A stretch of 64,000 bases of DNA from a bacterium (GTDB taxonomy: Bacteria; Acidobacteriota; Polarisedimenticolia; Polarisedimenticolales; Polarisedimenticolaceae). The translations under genes were made by a program, and so were the position numbers. The notes below the pieces were generated by a model, which did not search any database, had not been told where the DNA came from, and worked only from the letters and a program-made list of their open reading frames with translations. Where the stretch lies: contig JAAELQ010000228.1 in assembly GCA_024226515.1 (NCBI GenBank), positions 1 to 64,000 on the forward strand, in the 5' to 3' direction. Below are positions 11,722 to 21,045 of this stretch, piece by piece (the first letter of the stretch is position 1; each line of letters opens with the position of its first letter).

Positions 11722-12747
11722 CTAGTGGTCGCGGTTGAGCAGCAGGTCGGGCAGCATTTCCAGCGACCGGCGCTCGTCGCCTTCGGGGAAGCCGTCGAGC
11801 TCGGCACGGGCCGCCTCGGCGTAGGATCGCGCCTTGGCGCGGGCCCGCTCGAGCGCTCCGGTCCGCTCCAGCCGCTCGCCCAGTTCGAGCACCTCGGGGG
11901 AATCGGGCGCCGAGCCGTTCATGATGCGCTGCACCAGGGCGAGGTGCTCCGGGTCGCCGCTTCCGAGCAGGTCGATCACGGCCAGCGTCGTCTTGCCCTC
12001 GCGCAGGTCGCTCGCCGCGGGCTTGCCGAGGATCTCGGCGTCGCCGGTCAGGTCGAGCAGATCGTCCACGAGCTGGAATGCCATGCCCACGTTGAGCCCG
12101 TAGCGTTCGAGCGCCTGCTCGCGTTCCGGCGAGACTCCTGCCAGCATTCCGCCGAGCGCGCAGCAGCAGCCGAACAGCGCCGCCGTCTTGCGCTGCACCA
12201 GGTCGAGGTACTCCTCGGAGGTCAGGTTCGTCCGTCCCTCGTAGCGCGTCTGCAGCATCTCGCCTTCGGTCATGCGCAGGGTGACGTCGGCCAGCCGCTC
12301 CATGACGCGCAGGCTGTCTGCGCGCAGCGCCATCTCCATCGCCTTGGCGAACAGGTAGTCGCCGAAAAGGACGGTGACGTTGTTGCCCCACTTGCCGTTC
12401 ACCGCCTCGCGGCCGCGGCGCGTGGTCGCCTCGTCGATGATGTCGTCGTGGATCAGCGTGGCGGAGTGGATGAACTCGAGGACCGTGGCGAGCAGGACCG
12501 AGTGCGGCCCCGCGTAGCCGCACATCCGCGCGCAGAGCAGGTGTAGCGTCGGCCGCACGCGCTTGCCGCCGCCGTTGGCGATGAACTCGCCGATCTCGTC
12601 GATCAGGCTGAGCGGGGACGCGAGGTTCTCGCGGAACAGCGCCTCGACCTCGGTCAGCTGGGCGGTGATGGGTCGGGCGATCGCTGCTCGGGTGAGCATG
12701 GGGTCCAGAGGCGGCCGCTCGGCGCTCGGGCCGGTCATGTTACTCAA
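11722..12747 (-). CDS. ispB: Polyprenyl diphosphate synthase (octaprenyl/heptaprenyl type)
   Basis: Long-chain trans-prenyltransferases add isopentenyl units to make the quinone side chain. The 341-residue protein has both aspartate-rich motifs: HDDIIDEATTRRG with D101-D105, and QLVDDLLDLTGD with D228-D232. It also has GGGKRVRP, the first substrate-binding motif, and the length fits the long-chain class. Chain length cannot be read from the sequence, so the symbol is by similarity. The start is uncertain: a TTG at 12747 has GAGGG five bases ahead, while an ATG at 12738 lacks a clear ribosome binding site. It lies between lolA and smc on the same strand. Confidence 0.88.
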   Translation of the reverse strand: MSNMTGPSAERPPLDPMLTRAAIARPITAQLTEVEALFRENLASPLSLIDEIGEFIANGGGKRVRPTLHLLCARMCGYAGPHSVLLATVLEFIHSATLIHDDIIDEATTRRGREAVNGKWGNNVTVLFGDYLFAKAMEMALRADSLRVMERLADVTLRMTEGEMLQTRYEGRTNLTSEEYLDLVQRKTAALFGCCCALGGMLAGVSPEREQALERYGLNVGMAFQLVDDLLDLTGDAEILGKPAASDLREGKTTLAVIDLLGSGDPEHLALVQRIMNGSAPDSPEVLELGERLERTGALERARAKARSYAEAARAELDGFPEGDERRSLEMLPDLLLNRDH

Positions 12748-12832
12748 GGCAGCCCTCTGTCGGATGGGTTGGATCCCCGGCCGCGCCCTTCGCGCTCAGT
12801 CTTTGCGAGCCCGGTTTGACGCCTGGATACTA

Positions 12833-13561
12833 TCAAAGGCCCCCTCCTCCGGCAATCCCGGGCCCGGGGGCGTGCTCGCCCGAGACGAGCGTCCCGGGAG
12901 GCGGCTCGAAGGTGAACCGTTCGGGGGCGATCCCCCGGTTTCGCTTCAGTTTGGTGAAGCGATAGATCATCCGATTCCCGCCCGAATCCAGGACCTCGAC
13001 CGTTTCGATGCCGAACTGCGGCGGTCGCAGTGTGAGCACGATCTGCTCGAAGCCGTCGTCTCCCTCGCGCGGAACCAGTCGCAGGCGATAGGCCCCCTGG
13101 CCGCCGAGCTTCGGGGTCGCCAGCAGACCGTGCTCGAACAGCTCGGCCAATGGGCGCGACCCGGCCAGTAGCGCAGCCAGCAGATCCCCTTCCGGCAAGT
13201 CGCCCAGGATCAGGTGCTCGTCCTCGGCCTGGTAGAGCCAGGTCTGTCCGTCGACCAGCAGCGCCACCTTTCGCTCGGGCCGGAGGTAGTCCCAGCGCAT
13301 GCGGCCAGGACGTTCGAGTCCCAGCATCCCCGCCTCCTCGTGACCCTCGCCGAGGGCGCCCGAGATCAGCGTCTGCTGGAAGCTCCCCTGCAGGTCGCGC
13401 GTCTGCAAAAGCCACTGCTGCAGCCGCTCGAGGACCTGGTCTTCGCCAAGCTCGGCCGCCTCGAGCGGGCCGGCTGCCGCCGACGCCAGCAGCACGCAAA
13501 ACGCCGCCCCGAGCACTCTGTTCGTCCGCTGCTCTACGCTCGTCCGGCTTGCCAAACCCAT
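12833..13561 (-). CDS. lolA: Outer-membrane lipoprotein carrier protein LolA-like
   Basis: LolA carries lipoproteins across the periplasm to the outer membrane. The 242-residue protein has an N-terminal hydrophobic signal (LGAAFCVLLASAAAGPLEAAE), then the LolA pattern: LQGSFQQTLIS, RPGRMRWDYLRPERKVALLVDGQTWLY split over two strands, and a later FGIETVEVLDSGG and RFTFEPPPGT ending. This indicates a diderm cell. It diverges from the next gene by only 38 bases, and polyprenyl synthase follows it on the minus strand. A related LolA-like periplasmic domain with another role is possible but less likely. Confidence 0.82.
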   Translation of the reverse strand: MGLASRTSVEQRTNRVLGAAFCVLLASAAAGPLEAAELGEDQVLERLQQWLLQTRDLQGSFQQTLISGALGEGHEEAGMLGLERPGRMRWDYLRPERKVALLVDGQTWLYQAEDEHLILGDLPEGDLLAALLAGSRPLAELFEHGLLATPKLGGQGAYRLRLVPREGDDGFEQIVLTLRPPQFGIETVEVLDSGGNRMIYRFTKLKRNRGIAPERFTFEPPPGTLVSGEHAPGPGIAGGGGL

Positions 13562-13599
13562 GCTCCGGTGATAATCAAGTGAACCTCGTCAAGGAGATC

Positions 13600-14850
13600 A
13601 TGATCTTGCGTCCAACCGCTTTTGGCAAACCGACCCTCGGACGGATCGCCGCCCTCGGCCTCGCCGTCCTGACCCTGGCCGGCCCGACCCTGGCCGCCGA
13701 GGCCACCCCCGCCGAGGCGGTGCGACTGTACGATGAGGGCAACTACGCTGGCGCCCGGACGCTGCTCGAGGCGATCGACGCCCGCGGCGAGGCAACGGGC
13801 CCGCTGCTCTACCGCCTGTACTACTGCCGCAACCGCGCGGGCGACCCCGCGGCGCGCGAGACGCTGGCGCGCGCCGTCACCAAGCTCGAGAGCGAGGCGC
13901 CCGCGGCGACGGAACTCGAGATTCCGTTCTACCTCTCCAACGCCTACAGCATCCTCGGCCGCGCCCCCGATTCGCGCCGGGCCGCCGGCGCGGCGACCAC
14001 GCGCATCGAGTCGGGTGAAATCGTCGCGCCCCGGGATTGGCTCGGACTGTTCCGCGTCGGCAAGCTCTACGCCGACCAGGCCAACGAGGAGCAGGCCTCC
14101 GAGTGGTACGGCAAGGCGCTCGACGCGCGCGGGCCGGACTCGTCGTCGGCCTACATCGTCTGGGCCGCGCGCTACCTCTCCGACCGCGCCGCGAACGTGG
14201 GCGACACCGAGCAGCTCGTCGAGTACCTCGGCGTCATCGCCGAACAGGACCAGGCGAACGTCGCCGACCTCGACCGCCTGGCCATGGCCCAGGTCCGCCT
14301 CGCGCGCTTCGGCGCCGCCGAGCAAACCTGGCGCGCGGCCGAGCGCAAGAACCCGTCCCAGGGCGACCGCGCTCGCTACTCCTGGCGCCTGGCCAAACTT
14401 GCCGCCGACCAGGAGACGCTCCCCGACATCACGCCCGACGGTCGCTACTGGGAATCGCTGAACAAGGAAGACCTCGAGAAACTGCTGCAGGAGCAGTCCA
14501 CGATCGTGCGCGAGTCCAAGGAGACCGCGGTCCCCCTGTGGGAGGCCGCGAACGCCCTCTACGTCGAGTCCGAGGCGCTCAAGGCCGAGCCTGAGCCCGA
14601 ATCGCGCAAGCAGCGCAAGCAGCGCGAGAAGCAGATCAACGAGCTCGACGCCGAGCTTCAGGCGGCCGGCGACGCCTGGCGCGCGGACGGCGAACCGCTG
14701 CAGGCCGTCATCGACGAGGCGAAGGCCTATTTCCTTGCCGGTGCGTTCGAGTACGTCGGGAGAGGGAACAGCATTCGCGAGGCCGCGTTCTTCGGAGGCT
14801 ACGCGCCGCTGATCTTCCACGCCCGCGAGTGGCAGATCCGTAAGCCGTGA
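13600..14850 (+). CDS. Secreted TPR-like repeat protein of unknown function
   Basis: The 416-residue product has a signal peptide (IAALGLAVLTLAGPTLAAEA). The mature part begins AVRLYDEGNYAGARTLLEAI, a typical tetratricopeptide helix pair, and further Ala-rich helical pairs follow (for example GKLYADQANEEQASEWYGKA and LAMAQVRLARFGAAEQTWR). Near residues 310-345 there is a charged helix with KQRKQREKQINELDAELQ. TPR proteins in the envelope usually act as scaffolds; no specific partner can be named. The ATG at 13600 has AAGGAG only three bases ahead, so an in-frame GTG at 13579 is an alternative start. Confidence 0.7.
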   Translation: MILRPTAFGKPTLGRIAALGLAVLTLAGPTLAAEATPAEAVRLYDEGNYAGARTLLEAIDARGEATGPLLYRLYYCRNRAGDPAARETLARAVTKLESEAPAATELEIPFYLSNAYSILGRAPDSRRAAGAATTRIESGEIVAPRDWLGLFRVGKLYADQANEEQASEWYGKALDARGPDSSSAYIVWAARYLSDRAANVGDTEQLVEYLGVIAEQDQANVADLDRLAMAQVRLARFGAAEQTWRAAERKNPSQGDRARYSWRLAKLAADQETLPDITPDGRYWESLNKEDLEKLLQEQSTIVRESKETAVPLWEAANALYVESEALKAEPEPESRKQRKQREKQINELDAELQAAGDAWRADGEPLQAVIDEAKAYFLAGAFEYVGRGNSIREAAFFGGYAPLIFHAREWQIRKP

Positions 14851-14930
14851 CACTTCACCCCGCTCGTTGAGTCGGCCGGCTCGCCTCGTTGCTCGTGGGC
14901 CGGGGCCCGGGCATTCCGGCCGAGCAGAGA

Positions 14931-15293
14931 CTACAGACGATCGGCGAGATCGCCGAGGACGGGGATCTTGAAGCGTTCGCCCTCCAGGCCGCGCACGATG
15001 CAGACGAGGCCCAGGACCCCGATGCCGAGGGCGACCAGCCATGCCGCGACCCAGAACAGGTCGCCGAAGAACGCCCAGAGGAACGCCTCGAAGAACAGGT
15101 GCAGCGGCTTGAGGATGATGTAGAGGGCGACGACGACGGCGGAGAGAAGCAGCCCCTGCTTGGCGTGCCACTTGACGAACTCGCGGCGGCCGGCGACGAG
15201 CGAGACGAGGACGAGGGGGCCGAGGTAGCCGAACACGAGCAGGACACGATCCTGGTCGCTGAGTTCCTCGGACAGGTGCTCGGTCGTCGCCAT
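14931..15293 (-). CDS. Small integral membrane protein, DUF4870/Tic20-like
   Basis: The 120-residue protein opens with a short acidic segment and has three or four hydrophobic helices: VLLVFGYLGPLVLVSLVAG, LLLSAVVVALYIIL, the WAFFGDLFWVAAWLV region and LGIGVLGLVCIVRG. The sequence FVKWHAKQGLLL between helices is the hallmark of the DUF4870/Tic20-like family, whose function is not established. It ends with a soluble tail FKIPVLGDLADRL, also typical. It diverges from mutS, with 78 bases between the two starts, and converges with the TPR gene. Confidence 0.75.
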   Translation of the reverse strand: MATTEHLSEELSDQDRVLLVFGYLGPLVLVSLVAGRREFVKWHAKQGLLLSAVVVALYIILKPLHLFFEAFLWAFFGDLFWVAAWLVALGIGVLGLVCIVRGLEGERFKIPVLGDLADRL

Positions 15294-15371
15294 GCGGCGG
15301 TTATATCCCTTCCGCAACGGAAGCGTCAAGCAAGCCACGGGACGGAAGTTGGCGGGTGCTATATTTCGCGC

Positions 15372-18047
15372 ATGACCCAGGCGCGTTCCCCGAGTCCGAT
15401 GTTCCGCCAGTATCGAACGCTCAAGAACGACCATCCGGACGCGATTCTGCTGTTCCGCATGGGCGACTTCTACGAGATGTTCTTCGAGGACGCGAAGGTC
15501 GCTGCGGCCGAGCTCGAGCTGACACTGACCGCCCGCGGCAAGGGCACCGAGAACGTCGTGCCGATGTGCGGCTTCCCGCACCACCAGCTCGACGCGTACT
15601 GCGCGCGCCTCGTGCGCGGCGATCATCGGGTCGCGATCTGCGACCAGGTCGAGGACCCGAAGCAGACCAAGGGGCTCGTGCGCCGCGAGGTCGTGCGGGT
15701 GGTCACGCCGGGCACGGTCACCGACCCGTCGCAGCTCGAGGCCAAGGAGAACCTGTGGGTGGCCTCGGTCGCCACGGTCAAAGGTCACGCGGGCGCGGCG
15801 TTCCTCGACGTCTCGACCGGGGAGTTTCTCGGCTGGCAGCCTGAGGAGGCGGGCGCGGGGCAATGGGATGCCCTGGCGGATCGGCTGCGCAGCTTCGCGC
15901 CGCGCGAGATCCTGCATGCCGAGGACCTGGACTGGCCCGAGTCGATCCAGTCGAGAAGCGCCTCCACCGCGGTGCTGACGCCGACCGACCCGTACGCGTT
16001 CTCGCCGGCCACGGCCGAATCCCTGCTGCAGCGCCACTTCGCCGTGGGCTCGCTGGACGGCTTCGGCTTCCGCGAGCGCGACGCGGCGGTCGCCGCGGCC
16101 GGCGGTCTGCTGCAGTACCTGCAGGACACGCAGAAGTGCGGCCTGGAGCAGATCACCGAGATCGGTTTCCATCAGCCCTCGTGCTACCTGCTGCTCGACC
16201 CGGCGACGCGGCGCAATCTCGAGCTCGAGCGCTCGCTGCGCGACGGGGGCCGGCGCGGGTCGCTGTGCCACACGGTCGACTCGACCGTGACTCCCTCGGG
16301 TGGCCGTCTGCTGCGGCGCTGGCTGCTGGCTCCCCTGCTCGATCCGGACGAGATCCTCCGGCGCCAGGACTCGGTCGAGGAGTTCGTGCGCCTGCCCCGG
16401 CCACGCGAACGCACGCGCGAGCTGCTCGGCGGCGTGCGCGACGTCGAGCGCCTGCTGACGCGCACCGTCTCGGGGACGGCCGGACCGCGCGACCTCGCGG
16501 GCTTGCGCGCGTCACTCGAGCGCGTCCCCGAGGTGACCGACGCCCTGGCCGAACTCGACGCGCCGCTGCTGCGCGAGGCGATCGACGGGCTCGACCCGTG
16601 CACCGACGTCACCGAGCGGCTGCAGGCGGCGCTGGCCGACGAGCCGCCGGCGACGCTGCGCGACGGCGGCGTCGTGCGCGACGGGTTCGACGCGGAGCTC
16701 GACGACCTGCGCCGTATCCGCCGCGACGGCAAGTCCTACATCGCGTCGCTCGAGCAGAAGGAGCGCGAGACCACGGGCATCGCGAAGCTGAAGGTCAAGT
16801 ACAACAAGGTCTTCGGTTACTTCATCGAGGTCTCGAAGTCGAACCTGAAGCTGGTGCCGGAGAGCTACCAGCGCAAGCAGACGATCGCCAACGGCGAGCG
16901 CTTCGTGACGCCCGAGCTGAAGGAGTACGAGTCGAAGGTCCTGACCGCGCAGGAACGGATCGAGACGCTCGAGCTCGAGCTGTTCCAGACGCTGCGCGCG
17001 GAGGTCGCGCAGCAGGCCAGGCGGTTGAAGGCCGTGGCGCGCGCGGTCGCGCTCGTCGACGTGCTCGCGGCGCTGGCCGAGACCGCGGTTCGCAACGACT
17101 ACAGCCGACCGGTCGTCACCCGCGGCGGCGGACTCGAGATCGTCGGCGGCCGGCACCCGGTGGTCGAGCAGACCCTGACGGAGGGACGCTTCGTCCCCAA
17201 CGATTGCCGGCTCGAGGCGAGCGGACGCGCGATCGCCGTGCTGACGGGTCCCAACATGGGCGGCAAGTCGACCTACTTGCGACAGGTCGCGTTGATCACG
17301 CTGCTGGCGCAGGCCGGCGGGTTCGTGCCGGCCGAGAAGGCCGAGCTGGGCGTCGTCGATCGCATCTTCTGTCGCGTCGGCGCCTCGGACAGCCTGGCCG
17401 AGGGGCAGAGCACGTTCATGGTCGAGATGACCGAGACGGCCAATATCCTGCACCACGCCACGCCCGGCAGCCTGCTGCTGCTGGACGAGATCGGGCGCGG
17501 CACGTCGACGTTCGACGGCCTGTCGATCGCGTGGGCGGTGATCGAGCACCTGCACGGGCTGAAGGGCGGCGCGGCGCGAACGCTGTTCGCCACGCACTAC
17601 CACGAGTTGACCGAGCTGGCGGTCGAGCTCGGCAGCGTGCTCAACCTACGCATGGCGGTGCGCGAGTGGGGCGACAAGGTCGCCTTCCTGCACCGCGTCG
17701 AGGCCGGCGCCTCGGATCGCTCCTACGGCATCCAGGTCGCTCGCCTGGCCGGCGTGCCGGCCGCGGTCGTCGACCGGGCCAAGGAGATCCTGGCCAACCT
17801 CGAGCGCGACGAGTACGGCACCGACGGACAGCCACGGCTCGCGCGAGGCAAGCGCGGTCCGGCGGCCGACGACCGCCAGACGTCGCTCTTCGGCGATGTC
17901 GAGCCGGAGCGGGCGGCGGGTGCGCGAGATCTGTCGGCCGAGGCCGGACGGATCCTCGCCGATCTGCGCAGCAGGGACGTCAACGGGATGACGCCGCTGG
18001 AGGCGCTGGGGCTACTCGCCGAGTGGAAGAAGGAACTCGGCGAGTAG
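15372..18047 (+). CDS. mutS: DNA mismatch repair protein MutS
   Basis: MutS recognises mismatches and starts repair with MutL. The 891-residue protein has the mismatch-binding Phe-x-Glu motif in RMGDFYEMFF (Phe33, Glu35), the connector and lever domains, and the ATPase domain with Walker A GPNMGGKST at residues 626-634, the DEIGRGTSTFDG Walker B and the THYHEL switch. The C-terminal tail ends MTPLEALGLLAEWKKEL, the usual tetramerisation-type ending. Length and motifs are those of MutS1. The ATG at 15372 gives the standard MFRQYRTLK opening. No mutL is in the window. It converges on the STAS gene with a 13-base gap. Confidence 0.97.
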   Translation: MTQARSPSPMFRQYRTLKNDHPDAILLFRMGDFYEMFFEDAKVAAAELELTLTARGKGTENVVPMCGFPHHQLDAYCARLVRGDHRVAICDQVEDPKQTKGLVRREVVRVVTPGTVTDPSQLEAKENLWVASVATVKGHAGAAFLDVSTGEFLGWQPEEAGAGQWDALADRLRSFAPREILHAEDLDWPESIQSRSASTAVLTPTDPYAFSPATAESLLQRHFAVGSLDGFGFRERDAAVAAAGGLLQYLQDTQKCGLEQITEIGFHQPSCYLLLDPATRRNLELERSLRDGGRRGSLCHTVDSTVTPSGGRLLRRWLLAPLLDPDEILRRQDSVEEFVRLPRPRERTRELLGGVRDVERLLTRTVSGTAGPRDLAGLRASLERVPEVTDALAELDAPLLREAIDGLDPCTDVTERLQAALADEPPATLRDGGVVRDGFDAELDDLRRIRRDGKSYIASLEQKERETTGIAKLKVKYNKVFGYFIEVSKSNLKLVPESYQRKQTIANGERFVTPELKEYESKVLTAQERIETLELELFQTLRAEVAQQARRLKAVARAVALVDVLAALAETAVRNDYSRPVVTRGGGLEIVGGRHPVVEQTLTEGRFVPNDCRLEASGRAIAVLTGPNMGGKSTYLRQVALITLLAQAGGFVPAEKAELGVVDRIFCRVGASDSLAEGQSTFMVEMTETANILHHATPGSLLLLDEIGRGTSTFDGLSIAWAVIEHLHGLKGGAARTLFATHYHELTELAVELGSVLNLRMAVREWGDKVAFLHRVEAGASDRSYGIQVARLAGVPAAVVDRAKEILANLERDEYGTDGQPRLARGKRGPAADDRQTSLFGDVEPERAAGARDLSAEAGRILADLRSRDVNGMTPLEALGLLAEWKKELGE

Positions 18048-18060
18048 GCCGGGCGGGCGC

Positions 18061-18396
18061 TCAGAACGAGACGAGAGCTTCCTTCTCGTCGCGGTACGTC
18101 TCGAACACTTCTTCCAGCTTGGTCAGCTGCAGCAGGTCGTAGACCTTGCCCGAGGGGTTGAGCAGCTTGACGGTGCCGTCTTTCTCGGTCGCGCGCTTGT
18201 AGCAGGCGACGAGCTCGCCGATTCCGGCCGAGTCCATGTACGAGACCTTGGACAGGTTGAGCAGCAACTTGCGCTCGCCGTTCTCGAGAAGGTCGTGAAT
18301 CTGCTCACGCAGCACGACGTCGCCCTCGCCGATCGTGATCTTGCCCGACAGATCCACGACCGAAACCGGGCCGATCTTCCTCACGTTGACCTTCAT
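18061..18396 (-). CDS. STAS-domain anti-sigma factor antagonist (SpoIIAA/RsbV type)
   Basis: These proteins bind an RsbW-type kinase when unphosphorylated, freeing its target. The 111-residue protein consists of one STAS domain; Ser56 in YMDSAGIGEL is the conserved phosphorylation site. VVDLSGKITIGEG is the usual first strand and turn. A strong GGAGGTAAGAG ribosome binding site precedes the ATG. The RsbW-like ATPase gene lies 21 bases upstream on the same strand, so the two form a partner-switch pair. No sigma factor is nearby, so the final target may be something other than a sigma factor. Confidence 0.9.
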   Translation of the reverse strand: MKVNVRKIGPVSVVDLSGKITIGEGDVVLREQIHDLLENGERKLLLNLSKVSYMDSAGIGELVACYKRATEKDGTVKLLNPSGKVYDLLQLTKLEEVFETYRDEKEALVSF

Positions 18397-18417
18397 CTCT
18401 TACCTCCGTTGCGTCGT

Positions 18418-18870
18418 TCAGGCGCCGGGGTCCTTGCGACCCCCGTTGCGCTTCCTCAGCGTGATTTCCATTCCGCGATCCCGGCGTCGCCGGTAATCGA
18501 CTTCATCGACGAATGCCCGGATGAGCAGCAGACCACGTCCGGACGTGTCGAGCAAATGACTCGAATCCCGCGGGTCCGGAACCGACTTCGGTTCGAACCC
18601 GCTGCCCCGGTCCCCGATCGTGGCCGAGAGCCCGTCGCCGTTGACGGTGATCTCGATGTCCACGTCCAGTTCCGGGTCCTCGCCGTTCCCATGAACGATG
18701 GCATTGATCGCCGCTTCGCGCACGGCCAATCCCACGTTCAACGCGTCATCATCATCGAATCCCGCAAACGTCGCCATCTTCTCCGCCGCATTGTGCACGA
18801 GATCGATCAGCCGAATCTCGCTCGGGATGACGAGTTTTACGGAAGTCTCGGTGGCCCTGCTTTCGTGCAT
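18418..18870 (-). CDS. RsbW/SpoIIAB-type serine kinase (GHKL ATPase)
   Basis: This 150-residue HATPase_c_2 protein should phosphorylate the STAS protein encoded just downstream and bind another partner. It shows the N box REAAINAIVHGN with Asn56, the G1 box GDRGSGF around residues 86-92 and the G2 box GRGLLLI at 111-117. It lacks any sensor domain, as expected for a switch kinase. It may be cotranscribed with the Ser/Thr kinase gene upstream (97-base gap). The ATG at 18870 has GGGAAGA close by. Which protein it inhibits cannot be told from the window. Confidence 0.88.
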   Translation of the reverse strand: MHESRATETSVKLVIPSEIRLIDLVHNAAEKMATFAGFDDDDALNVGLAVREAAINAIVHGNGEDPELDVDIEITVNGDGLSATIGDRGSGFEPKSVPDPRDSSHLLDTSGRGLLLIRAFVDEVDYRRRRDRGMEITLRKRNGGRKDPGA

Positions 18871-18967
18871 TCTTCCCAGTGGTTCTCGATGCCCGGGCCC
18901 GGTGTCTTCCGGAACGACGAAAAAGCATACCCAGCGCCCTGCCGCAAGTCAACGAACCGCGGCGCGG

Positions 18968-20260
18968 CTACCTCTCGTCGAGGAAGGACCGTACCAGGCC
19001 CTCGTCGACCGGCCCGGCCCAGCCGGTGTACGGCTCCAGCGAAGGCGGACGGTCCGCCGGACGCGGCTGCAACCCCCCGCGGACCAGGTCGATCAGCTCC
19101 TCGCCGACGCCTTTGCCCAGCTCGGCCCCGTCGGGGGTCGGCGGGGAGAGCTTCTGCTGGATCAGCTGGGTCAGGTCGTGGGCCGGGAAGGGGCGGTTGC
19201 CGGTCAGCATCTCGTAGGCGATGCAGGCCACGCCGTAGGTGTCGGACCGCGGGTCGTCCACCGCACCCGAGAACTGCTCGGGCGCCATGTAAACGGGGGT
19301 CCCCACGAGATGCGTCGGCAGGGTCAGCGTATCCCCCGCCAGGTTGATCACCGGCTTGGCCAGGCCGAAATCCATCAGCTTCACCTTGGAGTCACGCGTC
19401 AGCATCACGTTGCTCGGCTTGATGTCGCGGTGGATCACGCCCTTACGGTGTACGTAGGCCAGCGCCGCGGCGAGTTGTCCGATGATCGGTTTGACGTGGT
19501 CGACCGGGATCGCGCCGTGACGCTTGATCACGCGGTTGAGTCCCGGCCCGTCGCAGTACTCCATCACCAGGAAATGCGTCCCGAAGGCGGAGAACCTGCC
19601 GAACAGGCGGGCCACGTTGTCGTGCTCGAGGTGCTCGACGATCGCAGCCTCCTGGCGGAAGCGATGCAACGCTCCGGGCTCGTAGATCAGCCGGTGGCTC
19701 ATCATCTTCAGCGCAACGCGGCGTCCGGTCGCGACCTCTTCCGCCGCGTAGACCACCGCCATGCCGCCGCGTCCGACGCAGCGCCCCACGCGATAGCCGT
19801 GGAGCAGCTTGCCCCCCACCCCGTCCCGCTGTCCGCCGCCGAGGCGGTCCGCGATCAGGTTGGTCAGCAGCATGCCGAGCTCGAGATGCTGGCGCGCCAG
19901 ATCGTGGAAGTCGAGCGCGGAGAGCCCGAGGGCGCGCACCTCGCCGACCGCGGTCACGTCCGCGCTGCGCTTCTCTCCCGTGATCAGCGCCATCTCGCCG
20001 ATGACGTCGCCGCGTCCGGCGCGCGCGATGTGATGCGCGCCTCCCGACGGGTCGCGCACGCTGACGTCGACCTCGCCCTCGAGCAGCACCAGCAAGTGGT
20101 CGCCGGGATCCTCCTGTCGGATCAGGACCTCTCCCGAATCGTACAGGCGCTCTTCCATGCGGTCGAAGATCTCGGAGACGACGTCGATCGGCAGCTCGTG
20201 GAACGGCCGCGAGACGGCAAGGTGGTGCCGTGACTCCTGCCTGGTCTCCTTGATTTTCAC
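18968..20260 (-). CDS. Ser/Thr protein kinase with N-terminal cyclic-nucleotide-binding domain
   Basis: The 430-residue protein joins a cyclic nucleotide-binding domain (about residues 18-140; phosphate-binding cassette GEMALITGEKRSADV with Glu89 and Arg98) to a Hanks-type kinase (about 155-420). The kinase has the Gly loop VGRGGMAVVY, Lys185 in VALKMM, catalytic HRD at 277-279, DFG at 297-299 and MAPE at 325-328, so it should be active. No transmembrane segment is seen, so it is cytosolic. The order resembles eukaryotic PKG. GTG at 20260 with GAGAGGGG upstream is the start. It heads the kinase-rsbW-STAS cluster and may feed a cNMP signal into the switch; this is inference. Confidence 0.92.
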   Translation of the reverse strand: MKIKETRQESRHHLAVSRPFHELPIDVVSEIFDRMEERLYDSGEVLIRQEDPGDHLLVLLEGEVDVSVRDPSGGAHHIARAGRGDVIGEMALITGEKRSADVTAVGEVRALGLSALDFHDLARQHLELGMLLTNLIADRLGGGQRDGVGGKLLHGYRVGRCVGRGGMAVVYAAEEVATGRRVALKMMSHRLIYEPGALHRFRQEAAIVEHLEHDNVARLFGRFSAFGTHFLVMEYCDGPGLNRVIKRHGAIPVDHVKPIIGQLAAALAYVHRKGVIHRDIKPSNVMLTRDSKVKLMDFGLAKPVINLAGDTLTLPTHLVGTPVYMAPEQFSGAVDDPRSDTYGVACIAYEMLTGNRPFPAHDLTQLIQQKLSPPTPDGAELGKGVGEELIDLVRGGLQPRPADRPPSLEPYTGWAGPVDEGLVRSFLDER

Positions 20261-20353
20261 GAGGCGAGCCCCTCTCTCCGGTCCATCATACCAGCCGCCT
20301 CGGCCGGCAAAGAGATCCCGGCTCGAACCAGGGGAGGCGGGTGGGGACCGATC

Positions 20354-21037
20354 CTACGGGGTGGTCACCGCGGTCAGCGTGCGGCCGAGCCAGGCGCCCA
20401 CGTCGGCGATCTCCTGCGGGCAGACCTCGTGCTGCATCGGGTAGCTGTGCCAGTCGATCTCGTATCCGACCTCGCGCAGAGCGTCGCGCGCAGCCTCGCC
20501 GCGATCGATCGGAACGAGCGGATCCAGCGTACCGTGGCCCTGGAACAGCGGCAGCTCGGAGCCGCGGCCGGCGTGCTCGGCCTCGAGCGACTCCGGCAAC
20601 AACAGGTAGGTCGACAGCGCGAGCAACCCGGCCGGCCGCGGGTCGAGTCGCAATCCCACGTGCAGGGCCACCGCCCCGCCCTGGGAGAAGCCGGCCAGCA
20701 CGATGCGGCCGTTCGGAACGCCGCGCTCGTTCTCCCGATCGATCAGCGCGCGAGTCTGACGGGCGGACTCCTGGATGCCCTCCAGGTCCTGGTCGCGCCG
20801 CAGGTCGAGCCCGCGAATGTCGTACCAGGCGCGCATGGTCATGCCCATGTTGACCGTGACGGGGCGAAGCGGTGCGTGCGGAAAGACGAAGCGCACCCCG
20901 AGCGAGTCGGGCAAGCCGAGATGCGGAACGATCGGCTCGAAGTCGTGTCCGTCCGCACCCAGCCCGTGCAGCCAGATCACGCTGCAGCGCACATCCCCCG
21001 CGGGGTCGATCTCGACACAGTCCAGCAGTTCACTCAT
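20354..21037 (-). CDS. Carboxylesterase / phospholipase-type alpha/beta hydrolase
   Basis: The 227-residue protein is a type II carboxylesterase (acyl-protein-thioesterase-like family) that cleaves short-chain esters. It has IWLHGLGADGHDFEPI, the nucleophile elbow AGFSQGGA with Ser118, Asp172 in QGHGTLDPLVP and His203 in YPMQHEVCPQEI, giving a complete Ser-Asp-His triad. No signal peptide is present, so it is cytosolic. The start is directly downstream of a palindromic repeat that carries a promoter-like sequence (see separate entries). Confidence 0.92.
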   Translation of the reverse strand: MSELLDCVEIDPAGDVRCSVIWLHGLGADGHDFEPIVPHLGLPDSLGVRFVFPHAPLRPVTVNMGMTMRAWYDIRGLDLRRDQDLEGIQESARQTRALIDRENERGVPNGRIVLAGFSQGGAVALHVGLRLDPRPAGLLALSTYLLLPESLEAEHAGRGSELPLFQGHGTLDPLVPIDRGEAARDALREVGYEIDWHSYPMQHEVCPQEIADVGAWLGRTLTAVTTP

Positions 21038-21045
21038 GGCGATCG

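Noticed and set aside
11556..11738. A 60-codon plus-strand frame between smc and the polyprenyl synthase gene.
   Set aside because: It has no ribosome binding site and no recognisable motif, and it runs into the end of the opposite-strand gene.
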